DNA of 64,000 nt from Rhipidocladum racemiflorum (GCA_036346355.1 JAYEVF010000054.1:62001-126000); one strand, 5' to 3'. Positions 1 to 10,359 are shown, numbered from the stretch's first letter. The notes: generated from the letters alone by a model not told the origin. Translations and numbers: made by a program.

Positions 1-1396
1 AATAAACAATAGGCAAAAACATCCCAAAACTCCAAATAAAATCCATAAACAGAGAGAACATAATTTTCTGGATTTTTAGGAACTGGAATCGTCAAATTTG
101 GAGTTAAGACGCAAAAGTTATGATTTATTAAAGTTTAAATAATCAATTAAATAATATTACAGAGAAAAACTTTAGTCCAAAAAATTAAATAAAATTTATA
201 TTTAGGTAGATCTTAATTTTATACAAATTTAGAAATTTGAATCACTCAAATCGGAGTTGAAACGCAAAAGTTATAAGCGTTTGAAGTTTGAATCTAAATT
301 TGAATCAATATTTCGAATTAATAAATCATTTTCTTTTCGAAATTAATTATTGCGTCGGCATGGACACGCGTGGCGATCTCTGATTGGTCCACGGTTGTTT
401 CTTGACGCCAAGCCTGAACGGCTCCCCACGATGACGCCAAAGATGACGTCATCATGCCACGCGTGGCATCACCCGGGTGATGACACGTGTCCCGCATCTT
501 GTCTTTGTGGGGATCGCCGCGACGGCACGGCTTGGTCCACGGTGAATCCGGTCCACCGGACCGTGTCACTGACATGCGGACCCCACTTGTCAGCGGCTTG
601 GGCTCATGCTGGCGCGGGTGTGGCTGACGCGTGGGCCCCCCACGGGGCAGCGGCCCGCGTGTCGAGACACGCTCACGCGAGTGTGCGGCTAGAGTACACG
701 CGGGCGCTATCCTGGCCGTTGGTTTGAAATCCGACGGCTCGGATTGGATCTAGGCTCATGTGTTGGAAGCGGGCGTGGCGATCGTGGGCCGTTGGATCTT
801 AATCCAACGATCGAGATCCGATCTGGGTTCCGAGGTTTTGGTTACACGTGGCTCACCTGGATCGTTGGATTTCGATCGGACGGTTGGCGTGCTTGGGGTT
901 GGCGATGGTGTTGGCGGCGGCTGCTCCGTCAAGTCGGGAAGGCGACCTCCCACACGGCGTTGAGGGCGTCTCCGGCGACGTGACTGCTACTCCCAGACGC
1001 GCCTCGTCCTTGCGGTCTCGGATCTGGCCACCAACACGACGGAGAACGGTGAACGGCGGCGGAACGACGCCAAAACCCTAAATTAACCCTAATCAACTCC
1101 GGCGAGGAATCGTGAGCACGGAGGAGCTCTCCGAGTGGCGGCGGCTAGGGCAAAAGGTGCGCACGGTGACGGTGATCTCGGGCACGCACTCACGCCTTAA
1201 ATACCGGCTCGGACGTCGAGATGCGCACGGTTTCCATGGCGAGGCGATGCGAGCGGCGAGTCGGCTTCCGGACACGGCGAGGCGACGCGGCTCAATCCTA
1301 GCCGTCCACGCGGCACGACCACGACCCACGATCGCATCGCGAACGCGAGCGGGTTCGACTTCGGTCTCGACTAGGGCGGCGTGGCGCCAATCACAA

Positions 1397-1418
1397 CCGC
1401 TGGATCTTGATCCAGCGG
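1397..1418. repeat. Palindrome/hairpin in LTR 1
   Basis: CCGCTGGATC-TT-GATCCAGCGG forms 10-bp perfect arms with a 2-nt centre. The same site in LTR 2 and LTR 3 reads CCGTTGGATC-TT-GATCCAACGG, so both arms changed together and pairing is kept. Confidence 0.8.
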
Positions 1419-1717
1419 TCGCGTAACTAGGGTTGTGGCGAGCGGGTTCGGCTCGACCACGTGGTTCGGTCGGACTCGAACTCGAGTCGACTCGGGCTTC
1501 GATCGGATGAACAGTACAAACCCACTCGCATTTTCCAGCGATTTAATATTTAAAATAATTCCCAGTAATCCATTTAATTCATTAAAAATAGCAAATGACT
1601 CAGAAAAATTCCAGAAAAATTCTGGAAAATATTTTAGGGTATTTGGGACTCAAATAAAATATTTCCAACAAAATTTTATTTGAAAAATTAAATTCTTTAA
1701 TTATTTCAAAATGGAAT

Positions 1718-1756
1718 AAATTCAAATAAATTCCAAATAAATCCAAATAAATTCCA
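1718..1756. repeat. AT-rich short tandem motif in LTR (AAATAAATTCC units)
   Basis: About four imperfect copies of an 11-bp AAATAAATTCC-like unit lie near the LTR's 5' edge (minus-strand sense). The same block recurs at about 10881-10918 and 20055-20092 in the other LTRs. Confidence 0.6.
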
Positions 1757-1829
1757 GAAAATTCCAAAAATTCACCAAAGTGCCAAATCACACATGAATT
1801 TAAGAAAAGCAAAATTTTGGGGTGTTACA

Positions 1830-1845
1830 AACCTCCCCCCCTTAA
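1830..1845 (-). other. Polypurine tract, internal copy 1
   Basis: On the minus strand this reads TTAAGGGGGGGAGGTT and directly abuts the TG start of LTR 1. That is the expected position of the primer for plus-strand DNA synthesis in an LTR retrotransposon. Confidence 0.85.
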
Positions 1846-1875
1846 TAGAATCTCGTCCCCGAGATTCAGGGCTTA

Positions 1876-2259
1876 CTAAAGGAATAGGTTTGGAAACTCT
1901 TTCCTCAAATCCTCTTCGCGCTCCCAAGTCGCTTCGCTTTCTTCATGGTTGCTCCACTGAACTCTACAAAAACGGGTTGACTTATTTCTGGTCTCTCGAT
2001 CCATTGTGTCTAGAATCCTCACGGGATGTTCCTTATAAGTCAAATCCTCTTGCAACTCAATTGACTCTAGCGGTGTCTGTTCCTCAGGAACTCGAAGACA
2101 CTTCTTCAACTGGGACACATGGAATACATCATGCACTCCTGCCAACGACTGTGGCAACTCCAGCTGGTAAGCAACTTCGCCTCTGCGACTCAAAATCTTA
2201 AATGGTCCAACATAACGGGGTGCAAGTTTCCCTTTGGCATGGAACCTCTTAACTCCCAC
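1876..2259 (-). pseudogene. pol: Integrase C-terminus with GPF module and chromodomain, copy 1
   Basis: A 127-residue open frame forms the end of the polyprotein. It begins inside the integrase C-terminal module (KLAPRYVGPFKIL, the GPY/F-type motif), continues through DVFHVSQLKKCL, and ends with a chromodomain (VRILDTMD, then FCRVQWSNH and EATWEREEDL). Chromodomains of this class bind modified histone tails and steer integration into heterochromatin (family knowledge). The upstream join to the integrase core is broken by frameshifts between about 2260 and 2440. The stop position equals that of copy 2 (11039), so the C-terminus is probably genuine. Confidence 0.85.
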
Positions 2260-2442
2260 GAGGCGTAACTCGAGGTATACAAAGTCTTCGGTTCAAAACT
2301 CAAGTCTCGCGACGATTGTCAAGATAACTCTTTTGTCGTGATTGGGCTATCTTCAACCTTTCCTAATCGTGGCAATCTGCTTCTTCAGACTTCTTGAAGT
2401 ATATCAGGCCCAAGACACGGCGCTCGCCGGTCTCATTCCAAT

Positions 2443-3408
2443 TCAATGGCGTCCGACAGTCGACCATACAAAGGCCTCAAAAGGTGACATCTGTAAACTA
2501 GCCTGATAACTATTGTTGTAACTGAACTCGGCATACGGCAAACTCTTATCCCAAGAGGTAGCATAAGCCAATGCACAAGCTCTCAACATATCCTCCAGAA
2601 TCTGGTTGACTCTTTCGGTCTGTCCATCCGTGCATGGATGATAAGGTATCTTGAAGTTCAAACGGGTTCCCATGGCTTCATGCAACTTATTCCAGAACCT
2701 TGAGGTAAATTGGGTACCTCTGTCCGATACAATCCTCTTTGGCACTCCGTGCAAACAAACAATCCTGATCATGTATAATTCTGCTAATTTATCTCCCGAG
2801 TAAGTGGTCTTCACGGGGATAAAATGGGCTACTTTAGTCAAGCGATCCACTATAACCCATATGGAGTCATAACCTCCTTGAGTCTTCGGCAAACCGGTAA
2901 TGAAATCCATTCCGATTTCCTCCCACTTCCACTCAGGTATTTTCAGCGGTTGTAGCAATCCTGCTGGTCTCTGATGCATTGCCTTAACTCTCTGGCATAC
3001 ATCGCACAAGGCAACATGCTCGGCAACTTCACGTTTCATACTCGGCCACCAGAATCTCTCCTTCAGATCCTGATACATCTTGGAGCTTCCAGGATGAATC
3101 GAGTACTTAGAGTCATGGGCTTCTTCCAGAATCAGTTGCTTTAACTCCTTTTTGTTAGGCACACAAATGCGATCCTTCATCCACAACGTGCCTTGCTCAT
3201 CCAACCTGAAGTCCTCTGCCTTGCCTTCCTCCTTGATGGACTTAATCCTGCGGATCTTGTCATCATCCTTCTGTCCTTCTCGGATCTGATTCTCTAGGAT
3301 AGGCTTTACTTCTAATGCGGCCAAGAATCCGCTAGGTACAACCTCGATCTTCATTTTCTGAAAATCCTCACATAACTCATCCTGACTTGTGGCTAGCAAC
3401 GTACTCAC
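2443..3408 (-). CDS. pol: Integrase core fragment, intact zinc and DDE motifs (copy 1)
   Basis: A 321-residue open segment of the polyprotein covers the end of the RNase H linker and the integrase. The zinc-binding residues are visible as H98, H105, C135 and C138. The catalytic acidic triad is D168 (GMDFITGLP), D229 (VSDRGTQF) and E265 (GQTERVNQ), with 35 residues between the last two, the classical DD35E spacing. Copy 2 has a frameshift inside this same region (near 11984), so copy 1 preserves what copy 2 has lost. The frame is a segment of gag-pol, not an independent gene, and its first codon is not a true start. It ends by frameshift near 2443, before the C-terminal module. Confidence 0.85.
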   Translation of the reverse strand: MSTLLATSQDELCEDFQKMKIEVVPSGFLAALEVKPILENQIREGQKDDDKIRRIKSIKEEGKAEDFRLDEQGTLWMKDRICVPNKKELKQLILEEAHDSKYSIHPGSSKMYQDLKERFWWPSMKREVAEHVALCDVCQRVKAMHQRPAGLLQPLKIPEWKWEEIGMDFITGLPKTQGGYDSIWVIVDRLTKVAHFIPVKTTYSGDKLAELYMIRIVCLHGVPKRIVSDRGTQFTSRFWNKLHEAMGTRLNFKIPYHPCTDGQTERVNQILEDMLRACALAYATSWDKSLPYAEFSYNNSYQASLQMSPFEAFVWSTVGRH

Positions 3409-3520
3409 GGTATGGCTTTTCCGACTCAGAGCATCGGCTACTACGTTGGCCTTCCGGGATGGTAATGGATTCCAACATTATAGTCCTTGATCAAGTCTAC
3501 CCATCTCCTCTGCCTCATAT

Positions 3521-3811
3521 TCAGATCCGACTGGGTGAATATGTACTTAAGGCTCTTATGATCCGTATATACTTCACATCTGTTTCCAATCGAGATAGTG
3601 ACGCCATATCTTCAAAGCATGCACTACAGCAGCCTAACTCTAGGTCATGTGTCGGATAATTTTCCTCATGCGGCCTCAAGCGCCTTGATGCATAAGCGGC
3701 GACCTTTCCATCCTGCATCGGCCACACATCCAAGTCCTTGGCGCGATCGTCACAATAAATATCGAAGCTTTGAGCAACATCCGGTAGAACTAACACCGGT
3801 CTTGGCGTCAA
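3521..3811 (-). pseudogene. pol: RNase H fragment, copy 1
   Basis: A 96-residue piece equals residues of about 292-385 of the copy 2 frame (11981-13849). FDIYCD with the first catalytic aspartate and THDLELG around the glutamate are visible, but several residues differ from copy 2 at CAG/CTG positions and the frame breaks at both ends. It is a broken part of the polyprotein. Confidence 0.75.
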
Positions 3812-3875
3812 TCGCTTCTTCGACTCTGAAATCCTTTCTCACATTCTGGCGTCCATGCAAACTTCTTTTCCTTCT

Positions 3876-4091
3876 TCAGCATTGCGTAAGAGGTTTCGCA
3901 ATTGTCGAGAAGCCTTCGATGAAGCGGCGGTAGTATCCTGCCATTCCAAGGAAACTCGAATCTGGGTCACGATCTTGGTGCTCCCAATGTAACACAGCTT
4001 CTACTTTGCTTGGATCTCTGGCGACTCCCTCTGCGGTCATTACATGTCCAAGAAACTCCACCTTGTCCTTCCAAAAATCACACTTGCTCAA
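3876..4091 (-). pseudogene. pol: RT thumb/connection fragment, copy 1
   Basis: A 71-residue piece (KCDFWKDKVEFLGHVM to YYRRFIEGFSTIAKPLTQ) is typical of the end of Ty3/gypsy reverse transcriptase. It matches residues of about 196-266 of the copy 2 frame. The catalytic FIDD stretch lies just upstream on the minus strand (about 4150-4210), in another short frame. Confidence 0.75.
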
Positions 4092-4231
4092 CTTGGCGAA
4101 AAGTTGCTTTGTTCCTCGACTTTTCCAAAACTCGCCTTAAGTGTTCGGCATGTTCATCCTCTGTCTTGGAGTAGACTAGGATATCGTCTATGAACACGAC
4201 GACAAACTTGTCCAAATACTCCATGAACACC

Positions 4232-4756
4232 TTATTCATCATATTCATGAAATAAGTGGCGCATTAAATCGATCCAAAGGACATAATCAGAAACTCGTAA
4301 TGTCCATATCTTGGCGAGAATGCAGTCTTTGGAATATCTTACGATCGGATCTTCAATCGATGATATCCCGATCTCGAGATCAATCTTGGAGAAAACTCCG
4401 GCTCCTCTCAACCGATCAAACAAATCATCAATCCTGGGTAGCGGATACTTATTCTTCACGGTGACCTCATTGAGTGCACGGTAGTCAATGCACATCCTGA
4501 AACTCCCGTCCTTCTTCTTGACAAACAAAGCGGTGCTCCCCACGGCGACTAACTTGGTCTCGATAAATCCTTTCTCCATTAACTCTTCTAGCTGTTTCTT
4601 CATCTCTACCAACTCCTCGGTGGACATCCGATAGGGTCTCTTTGCTATCGGTCTTTGTGCAGGTACAAGCTCTATCACAAACTCTATGTCCCTGTCGCGG
4701 CATACCAGGTAGATCTTCGGGAAAAACATCGGGTACTCATTCACTCTTTGGGACAT
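4232..4756 (-). pseudogene. pol: RT N-terminal fragment, copy 1
   Basis: A 174-residue frame has the start of the RT domain in register (AKRPYRMSTEELVEMKKQLE, then LFVKKKDGSFRMCIDYRALN and KYPLPRIDDLFD). After GAGVFSKIDL it slides out of the frame seen in copy 2, so the rest of its translation is not RT. Upstream it carries part of the protease-RT linker missing from the long copy 2 frame. Confidence 0.75.
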
Positions 4757-4803
4757 CCTCTATGCTGATTGCCTTGGTACTGTTAACCATCAACTGTCCA
4801 TCC

Positions 4804-5215
4804 CTAAGCTGCAGTGGCTTGAAATTCCACTTTCTTCCCACACGGGCTCTCAATCGAGATAGTCCTTCGTCCACAATCCAATACGGCCTTGTGCTTGGAT
4901 AACCAATCCATTCCCAATATGACGTCTAAGGTCCGGGTCTCCAAAATTATAAGGTTTGCTAGGAACTCTATTCCACCTATCAAGATTCTCACCCGGAACA
5001 TCCTACTTTCGTTCGGAGTTCTAACCAGGGGTTTGAACTAAAAGCATGCACTTAAGTCTTGCAATCCTCAAATCATTTCTAGTAGCAAAGCCTTGCGAAA
5101 CAAACGAATGCGAAGCTCCAGAGTCAAACAAAATCAAGCAGTGTATCGAAGTTAACAAGTAACTTACCCAAGATCTGACGTCAGTAGCATTCTGCAGGTG
5201 CATCTGCGGTGACAT
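4804..5215 (-). pseudogene. pol: Aspartic protease region, copy 1 (two frames)
   Basis: The frame 5021-5215 contains FDSGASHSFVSQGF, the retroviral-type aspartic protease active-site motif (DSGA). After a frameshift near 5015, the frame 4804-5001 continues with ILETRTLDVILGMDWLSKHK, including the ILGMDWL motif typical of Ty3/gypsy proteases. The enzyme would cleave the gag-pol polyprotein. Here it is split, so this copy could not make it as one chain unless the indel is a consensus error. Confidence 0.8.
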
Positions 5216-5813
5216 GGTTGACTTGGCCTCTCACCACGATGCAGGGTGTGGCTCCTGGTCTTTGGCGTCCTAGCTGGGGTGGTTCCTAGATTGAAGCGAA
5301 TCGGGTCACTCCTGCTGTCTTCTTTGGACAAGCTGTTGGCAAAGTGTCCTGGCTCGTTGCGGTTATGTAACAGCGTCTCACTGTTCCTTCTTGACTGCAC
5401 GAGTAAGCGTTTCTAGCGAAGTGGGTGCAGTAGTTACGATTGATGTGTCTTGGTGCGGGGATGGTGTCCTTGTTGCATTCGTGGTTGGAATCGAAGAATT
5501 GATTTGGTGCAACTCTCAAGCGCCGCTATGCGTTCCTGGCGTGATCCTTGCTGTTGCATCCTGCGCTTCTGTTCTCATCCAGTTCCTTGCGCTTGTCCTC
5601 AAGAATAAGCGCCTTATTCACCAACTCTTGGAAATCTGGAAAGGTGTGGGTGATCAATCCTACTTGCAATCCTGAGTTAAGTCCCTTCATAAAACGAGGA
5701 CTGCGGATTTATCTGTCGCTACATCCTCAAAGCGTAGCGTGCTAGCTGTGTGAACTTGTTCAGGTAGTCGACCATGGCTGATTACCTTGCTTGATGCTCT
5801 GAACTCCTCCTTC

Positions 5814-6311
5814 TTAAGGTCCATGATTCCTTCGAGGCCACGTGATCTTGTCGAATGCAGCTGTGAACTCCTCCCAAGTGATATCTTGAGGGTTCTCTTG
5901 CGTGGCACGAAGTTCTCCCACCATTCGTAATGTTCCTTCCAGCTGATGAGAAGCGTAGAGTACCTTCTCATTCCCTATGCATTGAGCTATGTGTAGCTTT
6001 CTCTCAATTGATCTTAACCAATCATCGGCCTCCAATGGATTGGCATTCCCAGAGAAAGTGGGTGGGTGAGTCCTCATGAACTCGGATAGTCTTGTATTCT
6101 GGCGTGGTCCCTGATTAACTTGATTGGCTGTGGCCTGAGCAGTGACGTGCTGCATTTGTTGCATCATAGCATGCATCAACTGAGTCTGGGCAGCAAGAAA
6201 AGCTCCGAAATTCTGCATATCCAGTGGCGGTGCTGGTGCTCCATCATTGGGGTTTTCTGCTGGGCGAGAACCACTCCCATTGCTTCCAAAGTTTCCACGG
6301 GTGTTCACCAT
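5814..6311 (-). pseudogene. gag: gag N-terminal part, copy 1
   Basis: A 165-residue frame starts at the gag methionine (MVNTRGNFGSNGS). It has a proline-poor, Gln/Met-rich segment (QTQLMHAMMQQMQHV) and the start of the capsid-like gag core (THPPTFSGNANPLEADDWL). It agrees with copy 2 to about residue 125 and then frameshifts. The rest of gag is scattered through other frames down to about 5290. Gag forms the particle that packages the element's RNA. Confidence 0.8.
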
Positions 6312-6539
6312 CTGTTGATTTGCTCCAGGTTTAGAGATGAGAGGGAAACAAGAATAGACAAGTAATATGGAACTTATGCGGGGCGAAAAGGTGTAGCCTT
6401 AAGGTCCAACTTTATTATTAATAACTTGGTATGGCTGCTTACAATGCCTAAGGGCCTTGCAACACATACTGCACTCTCAGCAAACAAAGCAAATCCAAAT
6501 CGAACTAACTCTGGAGTCTAACGCCTAAAGGGTGACTCT
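6312..6539. other. Spacer between orf0-like frame and gag, copy 1
   Basis: About 230 bp, nearly identical to 15477-15705 in copy 2. I see no gene in it. Confidence 0.5.
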
Positions 6540-7307
6540 TTATTCTATGACTCGACTCGGCGAAGGAGTCTCACTATAGAACCTATGCTCACTCATCGAG
6601 AAAACCTCCACGGCCTGGGTGCGGATGCTGCGGCATAGGCGCGAAACGATTGCCATGTCCAGCAACTGTGTCATCTGTGGTAGTCGAAGAAGCAGTGTCC
6701 TCATCGAGATCTGACTCCTCTGGATCTGGCTCGTGTAGCTCAATCTTGGCTCTGGGTCTGGTCCGTACAAAGTCATCTCCAACTCGTCAATCCTTCGCAG
6801 AAGGTGTGCCACATACTCTTGAGCTTCCCGCCATCTGTTCTTCTCTGTCGTGATCTCCTTGCGGGCCTTCTGTAGCTCCTTGCCTGTATTATCTAGTACA
6901 TCCTCCTGGGCGACGACGAATCGTGCCAACTGTGTAACCGTGGCATCCTCATCCTGAATCGCCTTCGGGTCAAGAAGGTTATCGCTGCGCGGATGGTAAC
7001 GGAACACCGTATTCTCCAATTCTCTGGCGTAGATACGGGTAATGTGCCGCATTGCTCGTCGTGATACTTCTTGGATACCCATCTGCATCGTAGATCTCCT
7101 GGCAGTGCAGTGTATCGGGCGATTGCCTGGGCCCTTCTTCCTAACAGGTACCTCAATCCTCACGTCACAAGCCTTGATCAATCCTGCTTGTCTGATCACT
7201 TCCACTTGGTATTGGGGCTTCTCAAAATCTCCGAGAGTCTGTAGCATATGCCAAAGTTCTGCAGCGTGACCAACTCCCAGATCAACGTAGTTGAACTCTT
7301 CCTCCAT
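6540..7307 (-). CDS. orf0-like protein upstream of gag, copy 1 (open, 255 aa)
   Basis: An open frame starts with MEEEFNYVDLGVGHA shortly after the primer binding site and before gag, in the same orientation. Rice elements such as RIRE2, RIRE3 and RIRE8 are described as having an extra frame (orf0) at this place, and I assign it by position and composition. Visible parts are a basic stretch (VRKKGPGNRP), the segment RRAMRHITRIYARELENTVF, and a charged heptad-rich helix at about residues 128-170 that could form a coiled coil. No catalytic motif is seen and the function is unknown. Residues after about 171 disagree with every frame of copy 2, so the C-terminus may be shifted. Copy 2 has a stop after residue 66. 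Confidence 0.65.
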   Translation of the reverse strand: MEEEFNYVDLGVGHAAELWHMLQTLGDFEKPQYQVEVIRQAGLIKACDVRIEVPVRKKGPGNRPIHCTARRSTMQMGIQEVSRRAMRHITRIYARELENTVFRYHPRSDNLLDPKAIQDEDATVTQLARFVVAQEDVLDNTGKELQKARKEITTEKNRWREAQEYVAHLLRRIDELEMTLYGPDPEPRLSYTSQIQRSQISMRTLLLRLPQMTQLLDMAIVSRLCRSIRTQAVEVFSMSEHRFYSETPSPSRVIE

Positions 7308-7509
7308 CTGTCACAAGAGTGCTTTACGTAAGAACTCGGAATTTTTAAATTGTGACAAGGTAAGGGAAAATTTCAGCAAGAGACAAGAAAAGAGAGAAGG
7401 GGATAAGTCGAGATGTCATTTCTTGTCTTGACAAATTTTTAGCTTTTAGAAAATAGGTTTTATCCTCACTACGACCATTCTAGCTAGGGTTGAGCCTACA
7501 AATAACCTG
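7308..7509. other. Untranslated leader between PBS and orf0, copy 1
   Basis: About 200 bp with an A/G-rich stretch at about 7365-7405. It is nearly identical to 16476-16677. I see no gene in it. Confidence 0.5.
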
Positions 7510-7520
7510 GCTCGATACCA
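7510..7520 (-). other. Primer binding site, copy 1 (one base short)
   Basis: On the minus strand this reads TGGTATCGAGC, 4 nt downstream of the LTR end. The complement of initiator tRNA-Met would be TGGTATCAGAGC, as in copy 2 at 16678-16689. The missing base falls at a CTG/CAG triplet, the same class of difference seen across copy 1. Confidence 0.8.
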
Positions 7521-10359
7521 CCTCTGTCGGGACCCCGAATTTGCAAATCCGGACCCTCTGTGTATTCAGCACTAGTCCAGGAACGCGCTAGTGCACACAG
7601 TCTTAACATCGGTAAATATCACAATCATACCAATCGATACTATCAAAGTACTTTATTTAAATAATCGAAGGGTTACTTGACCTTATGGCCAAGGTACAAA
7701 TATATGCCTCGCAAGGCAAAACTTATTAAAAGAGAAATAACAGCAGCGGAAAATCAAATAAACTCGTGGCGCCATCCAGTATACCACAGGCAACTGACTG
7801 GGCTCGCTCCCTACGTAGACGGATCCTCTTGGAGCTCCTCCTCCGAAGCTGGCGTAGTCTCCTCTTCAACTGGTGTTGTGTTGAGGCAAGGGTGAGTACT
7901 TGGTACTCAGCAAGTCATGCACAGAATGCAGGCTAATATACTATATGCATGGCTTGGTACAAAGGAATAACTCAAGGTATATTTGCAGTAAATAGCATTG
8001 GACAGGTAATATAAGTAGATTCGAAAGCAGTAGAAACAAGTAAAGCATAAATAACTTTTCAAGAAGTTTAGTAAACATCTTTCCCATCCTAAACCACATT
8101 TCCATCAACTTCATTATTAATCCAGCCCAACCTTTCAAACCAAAGTTATTTTTGAGAAAGTCTAACCCTTGACTGTAATTCCCGAGCATTGTCGATCACA
8201 GTGGACTCGGCTATTTAAATAGATTCTACACTCTGCAGAGGTTATGCACTTTACCCACAAGATACAGTCAAACACCACAAAGGCGAGTTCCTCAGTAATA
8301 AAGCCTTTCTAAGCCTCAAACAACACAGGTGGTCCTCTCCGGTTCGTGCTCTACACCATCCCTTCCCTTAGCCAAGGCGAAGTATGGGACCAACACACCG
8401 TTAGATGGGTATCTCGGCCACAGCCACGATACGCTCCCCGCACAATCACACAAACGGTGTAATCGACACCCTGAGGCTCCACAAGTGAGTCCTTAGCGAC
8501 TTAGTCAACTAGGGCCGCCCCATTCCAGCCATGTGGTTGCAAGTATGACCCAGTTCAAAGGCTTGCAAGGTTAAGTCCTTAGAGTGACCAGGGCAAGACT
8601 ACCCAAAACCAAATCAACATCCCCAATGCCACAACTGCCCACTGATTACTCTTGCCACATGCCCCTGGTCGAAATCGTTTATCAAACCCCGCTTGATTAC
8701 CATGCACCACGTGCCATCAACATCACATGATACTTTTCCAAAACAGGTTCAATATATCATTAAGTCAATATTAACATTTGATTGTCCAAAATCATGTCAT
8801 GAGCACGTAGTGTGTCTAAGCAAGATACTACAACGGTCTAAAACCCATGTTGGCAATTTGATTATGTCCAACTAGTAAACCACAACTAGGGTGACAAAGG
8901 GTCATGGCACATACTTAAGTAATCAAGGTGTCATATAGCAAATTGGTATTTATCTAACCCCCAGGTTTAAACAAAGTATTTTTTTCTAATTGAACTAGCA
9001 TGCAATAGTTTAAATCAAAATAGATTTCGAAATAGGATCAACATGGTCAAAGCACAACTTGCCTTCAAAAAGTACTTGCTCTTGGTCTTGAGTTGGATCC
9101 TGAGTTAATACTTCTCCCTTGAATCCTTCCGGCACTTCAACGTCTACTCGTAAAGCGTGCAAATAGCAAATACACAAATAAACAATAGGCAAAAACATCC
9201 CAAAACTCCAAATAAAATCCATAAACAGAGAGAACATAATTTTCTGGATTTTTAGGAACTGGAATCGTCAAATTTGGAGTTAAGACGCAAAAGTTATGAT
9301 TTATTAAAGTTTAAATAATCAATTAAATAATATTACAGAGAAAAACTTTAGTCCAAAAAAATTAAATAAAATTTATATTTAGGTAGATCTTAATTTTATA
9401 CAAATTTAGAAATTTGAATCACTCAAATCGGAGTTGAAACGCAAAAGTTATAAGCGTTTGAAGTTTGAATCTAAATTTGAATCAATATTTCGAATTAATA
9501 AATCATTTTCTTTCGAAATTAATTATTGCGTCGGCATGGACACGCGTGGCAGTCTCTGATTGGTCCACGGTGTTTTGTCGACGCCAAGACCGAACGGCTC
9601 CCACGATGACGCCAAAGATGACGTCATCATGCCACGTGGCATCACCCGGTGATGACACGTGTCCCGCATCTTGTCTTGGGATCAAGCGCACGGCACGGCA
9701 GTCCCACGGTGAATCCGGTCCACCGGACCGTGTCATCGACATGCGGACCCCACTTGTCGGCGGCAGGCTCATCTTTGGCGCGGTGTCGACGCTGCGGCCT
9801 CGACGCGCCTCACCGCGTGTCGAGACACGCGCCACGCCGCGAGTGTACGCAGCCTAGAGTACACGTGGCGCTATCCTGGCCGTTGGTTTGAAATCCGGCG
9901 GCTCGGATTGGATCTAGGCTCATGTGTTGGAAGCGGGCGTGGCCGATCGTGGGCCGCTGGATCTTAATCCAACGGTCCGCATCCGATCTGAGTTCCGAGG
10001 TTTTGGTTACACGTGGCTCACCTGGATCGTTGGATTTCGATCGGACGGTTGACGTGCTTGAGGTTGACGATGGTGTTGCGGCGGCCGCTCGTCGAGTCGG
10101 GAAGGCGACCTCCCACCACGGCGTTTGAGGGCGTCTCCGGAAGTGGCTGCTACTCCCAGGCGCGCCTGGCCCTTGCGGTCTCGGATCGGCCACCAACACG
10201 ACGACGGAGAAGCGGTGAACTGGCGGCGAGCGACGCCAAAACCCTAAATTAACCCTAATCAACTCCGGCGAGGAATCGTGAGCACGGAGGAGCTCTCCGA
10301 GTGGCGGCGGCTAGGGCAAAAGGTGCGCCGCGGTGACGGTGATCTCGCACGCACTCACG

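Larger units (their letters stand above)
1..1829 (-). repeat. Partial LTR 1 (left-most, 5' 1.83 kb of the LTR on the minus strand)
   Basis: This is the third copy of the LTR and is cut by the window start. Its right edge (TG start on the minus strand) is at 1829, directly next to the polypurine tract. It matches 9175-10992 and 18350-20166 along its length. The GC-rich part (about 350-1500) differs from the other two copies by many small indels, while the AT-rich part (about 1510-1829) is nearly identical. It holds the TATA-like AAATA run at 1195-1203, a telomere-like double AACCCTAA at about 1074-1092, and a palindrome at 1397-1418. Short reading frames in it look incidental. Confidence 0.9.
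1876..6311 (-). pseudogene. gag-pol copy 1, multiply frameshifted
   Basis: A gag-pol polyprotein region runs from the gag start at 6311 (MVNTRGNF) to the stop after the chromodomain at 1876. Compared with copy 2 (11039-15476) it carries many small indels, so the domains sit in different frames: gag N-terminus, protease, RT, RNase H, integrase and chromodomain are each recognisable but not continuous. Many disagreements with copy 2 fall at CTG or CAG triplets (examples near 3677, 4341, 4354 and 4372), so part of the damage may be consensus error. The order protease-RT-RNase H-integrase-chromodomain is that of a chromovirus. Confidence 0.88.

Noticed and set aside
1072..1094. Interstitial telomere repeat.
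   Set aside because: Only two AACCCTAA-like units occur, at a fixed place in each LTR. It is an LTR motif, not a telomere remnant.
318..1426. Host gene exons in the GC-rich stretch of LTR 1 (several overlapping frames on both strands).
   Set aside because: The same stretch recurs in LTR 2 and LTR 3 with frame-breaking indels. It is LTR sequence, not a gene.
1600..1812. Phe/Ile-rich 70-codon frame in the AT-rich LTR edge (also 10763-10975 and 19937-20149).
   Set aside because: Composition is that of an AT-rich short repeat. It lies at the start of the LTR, upstream of any plausible transcript start.
7941..8189. Leucine-rich 82-codon frame on the minus strand inside LTR 2, repeated at 17108-17356.
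   Set aside because: It is identical only because the LTRs are near-identical. The hydrophobic content reflects AT-rich sequence, and nothing supports expression as a protein.
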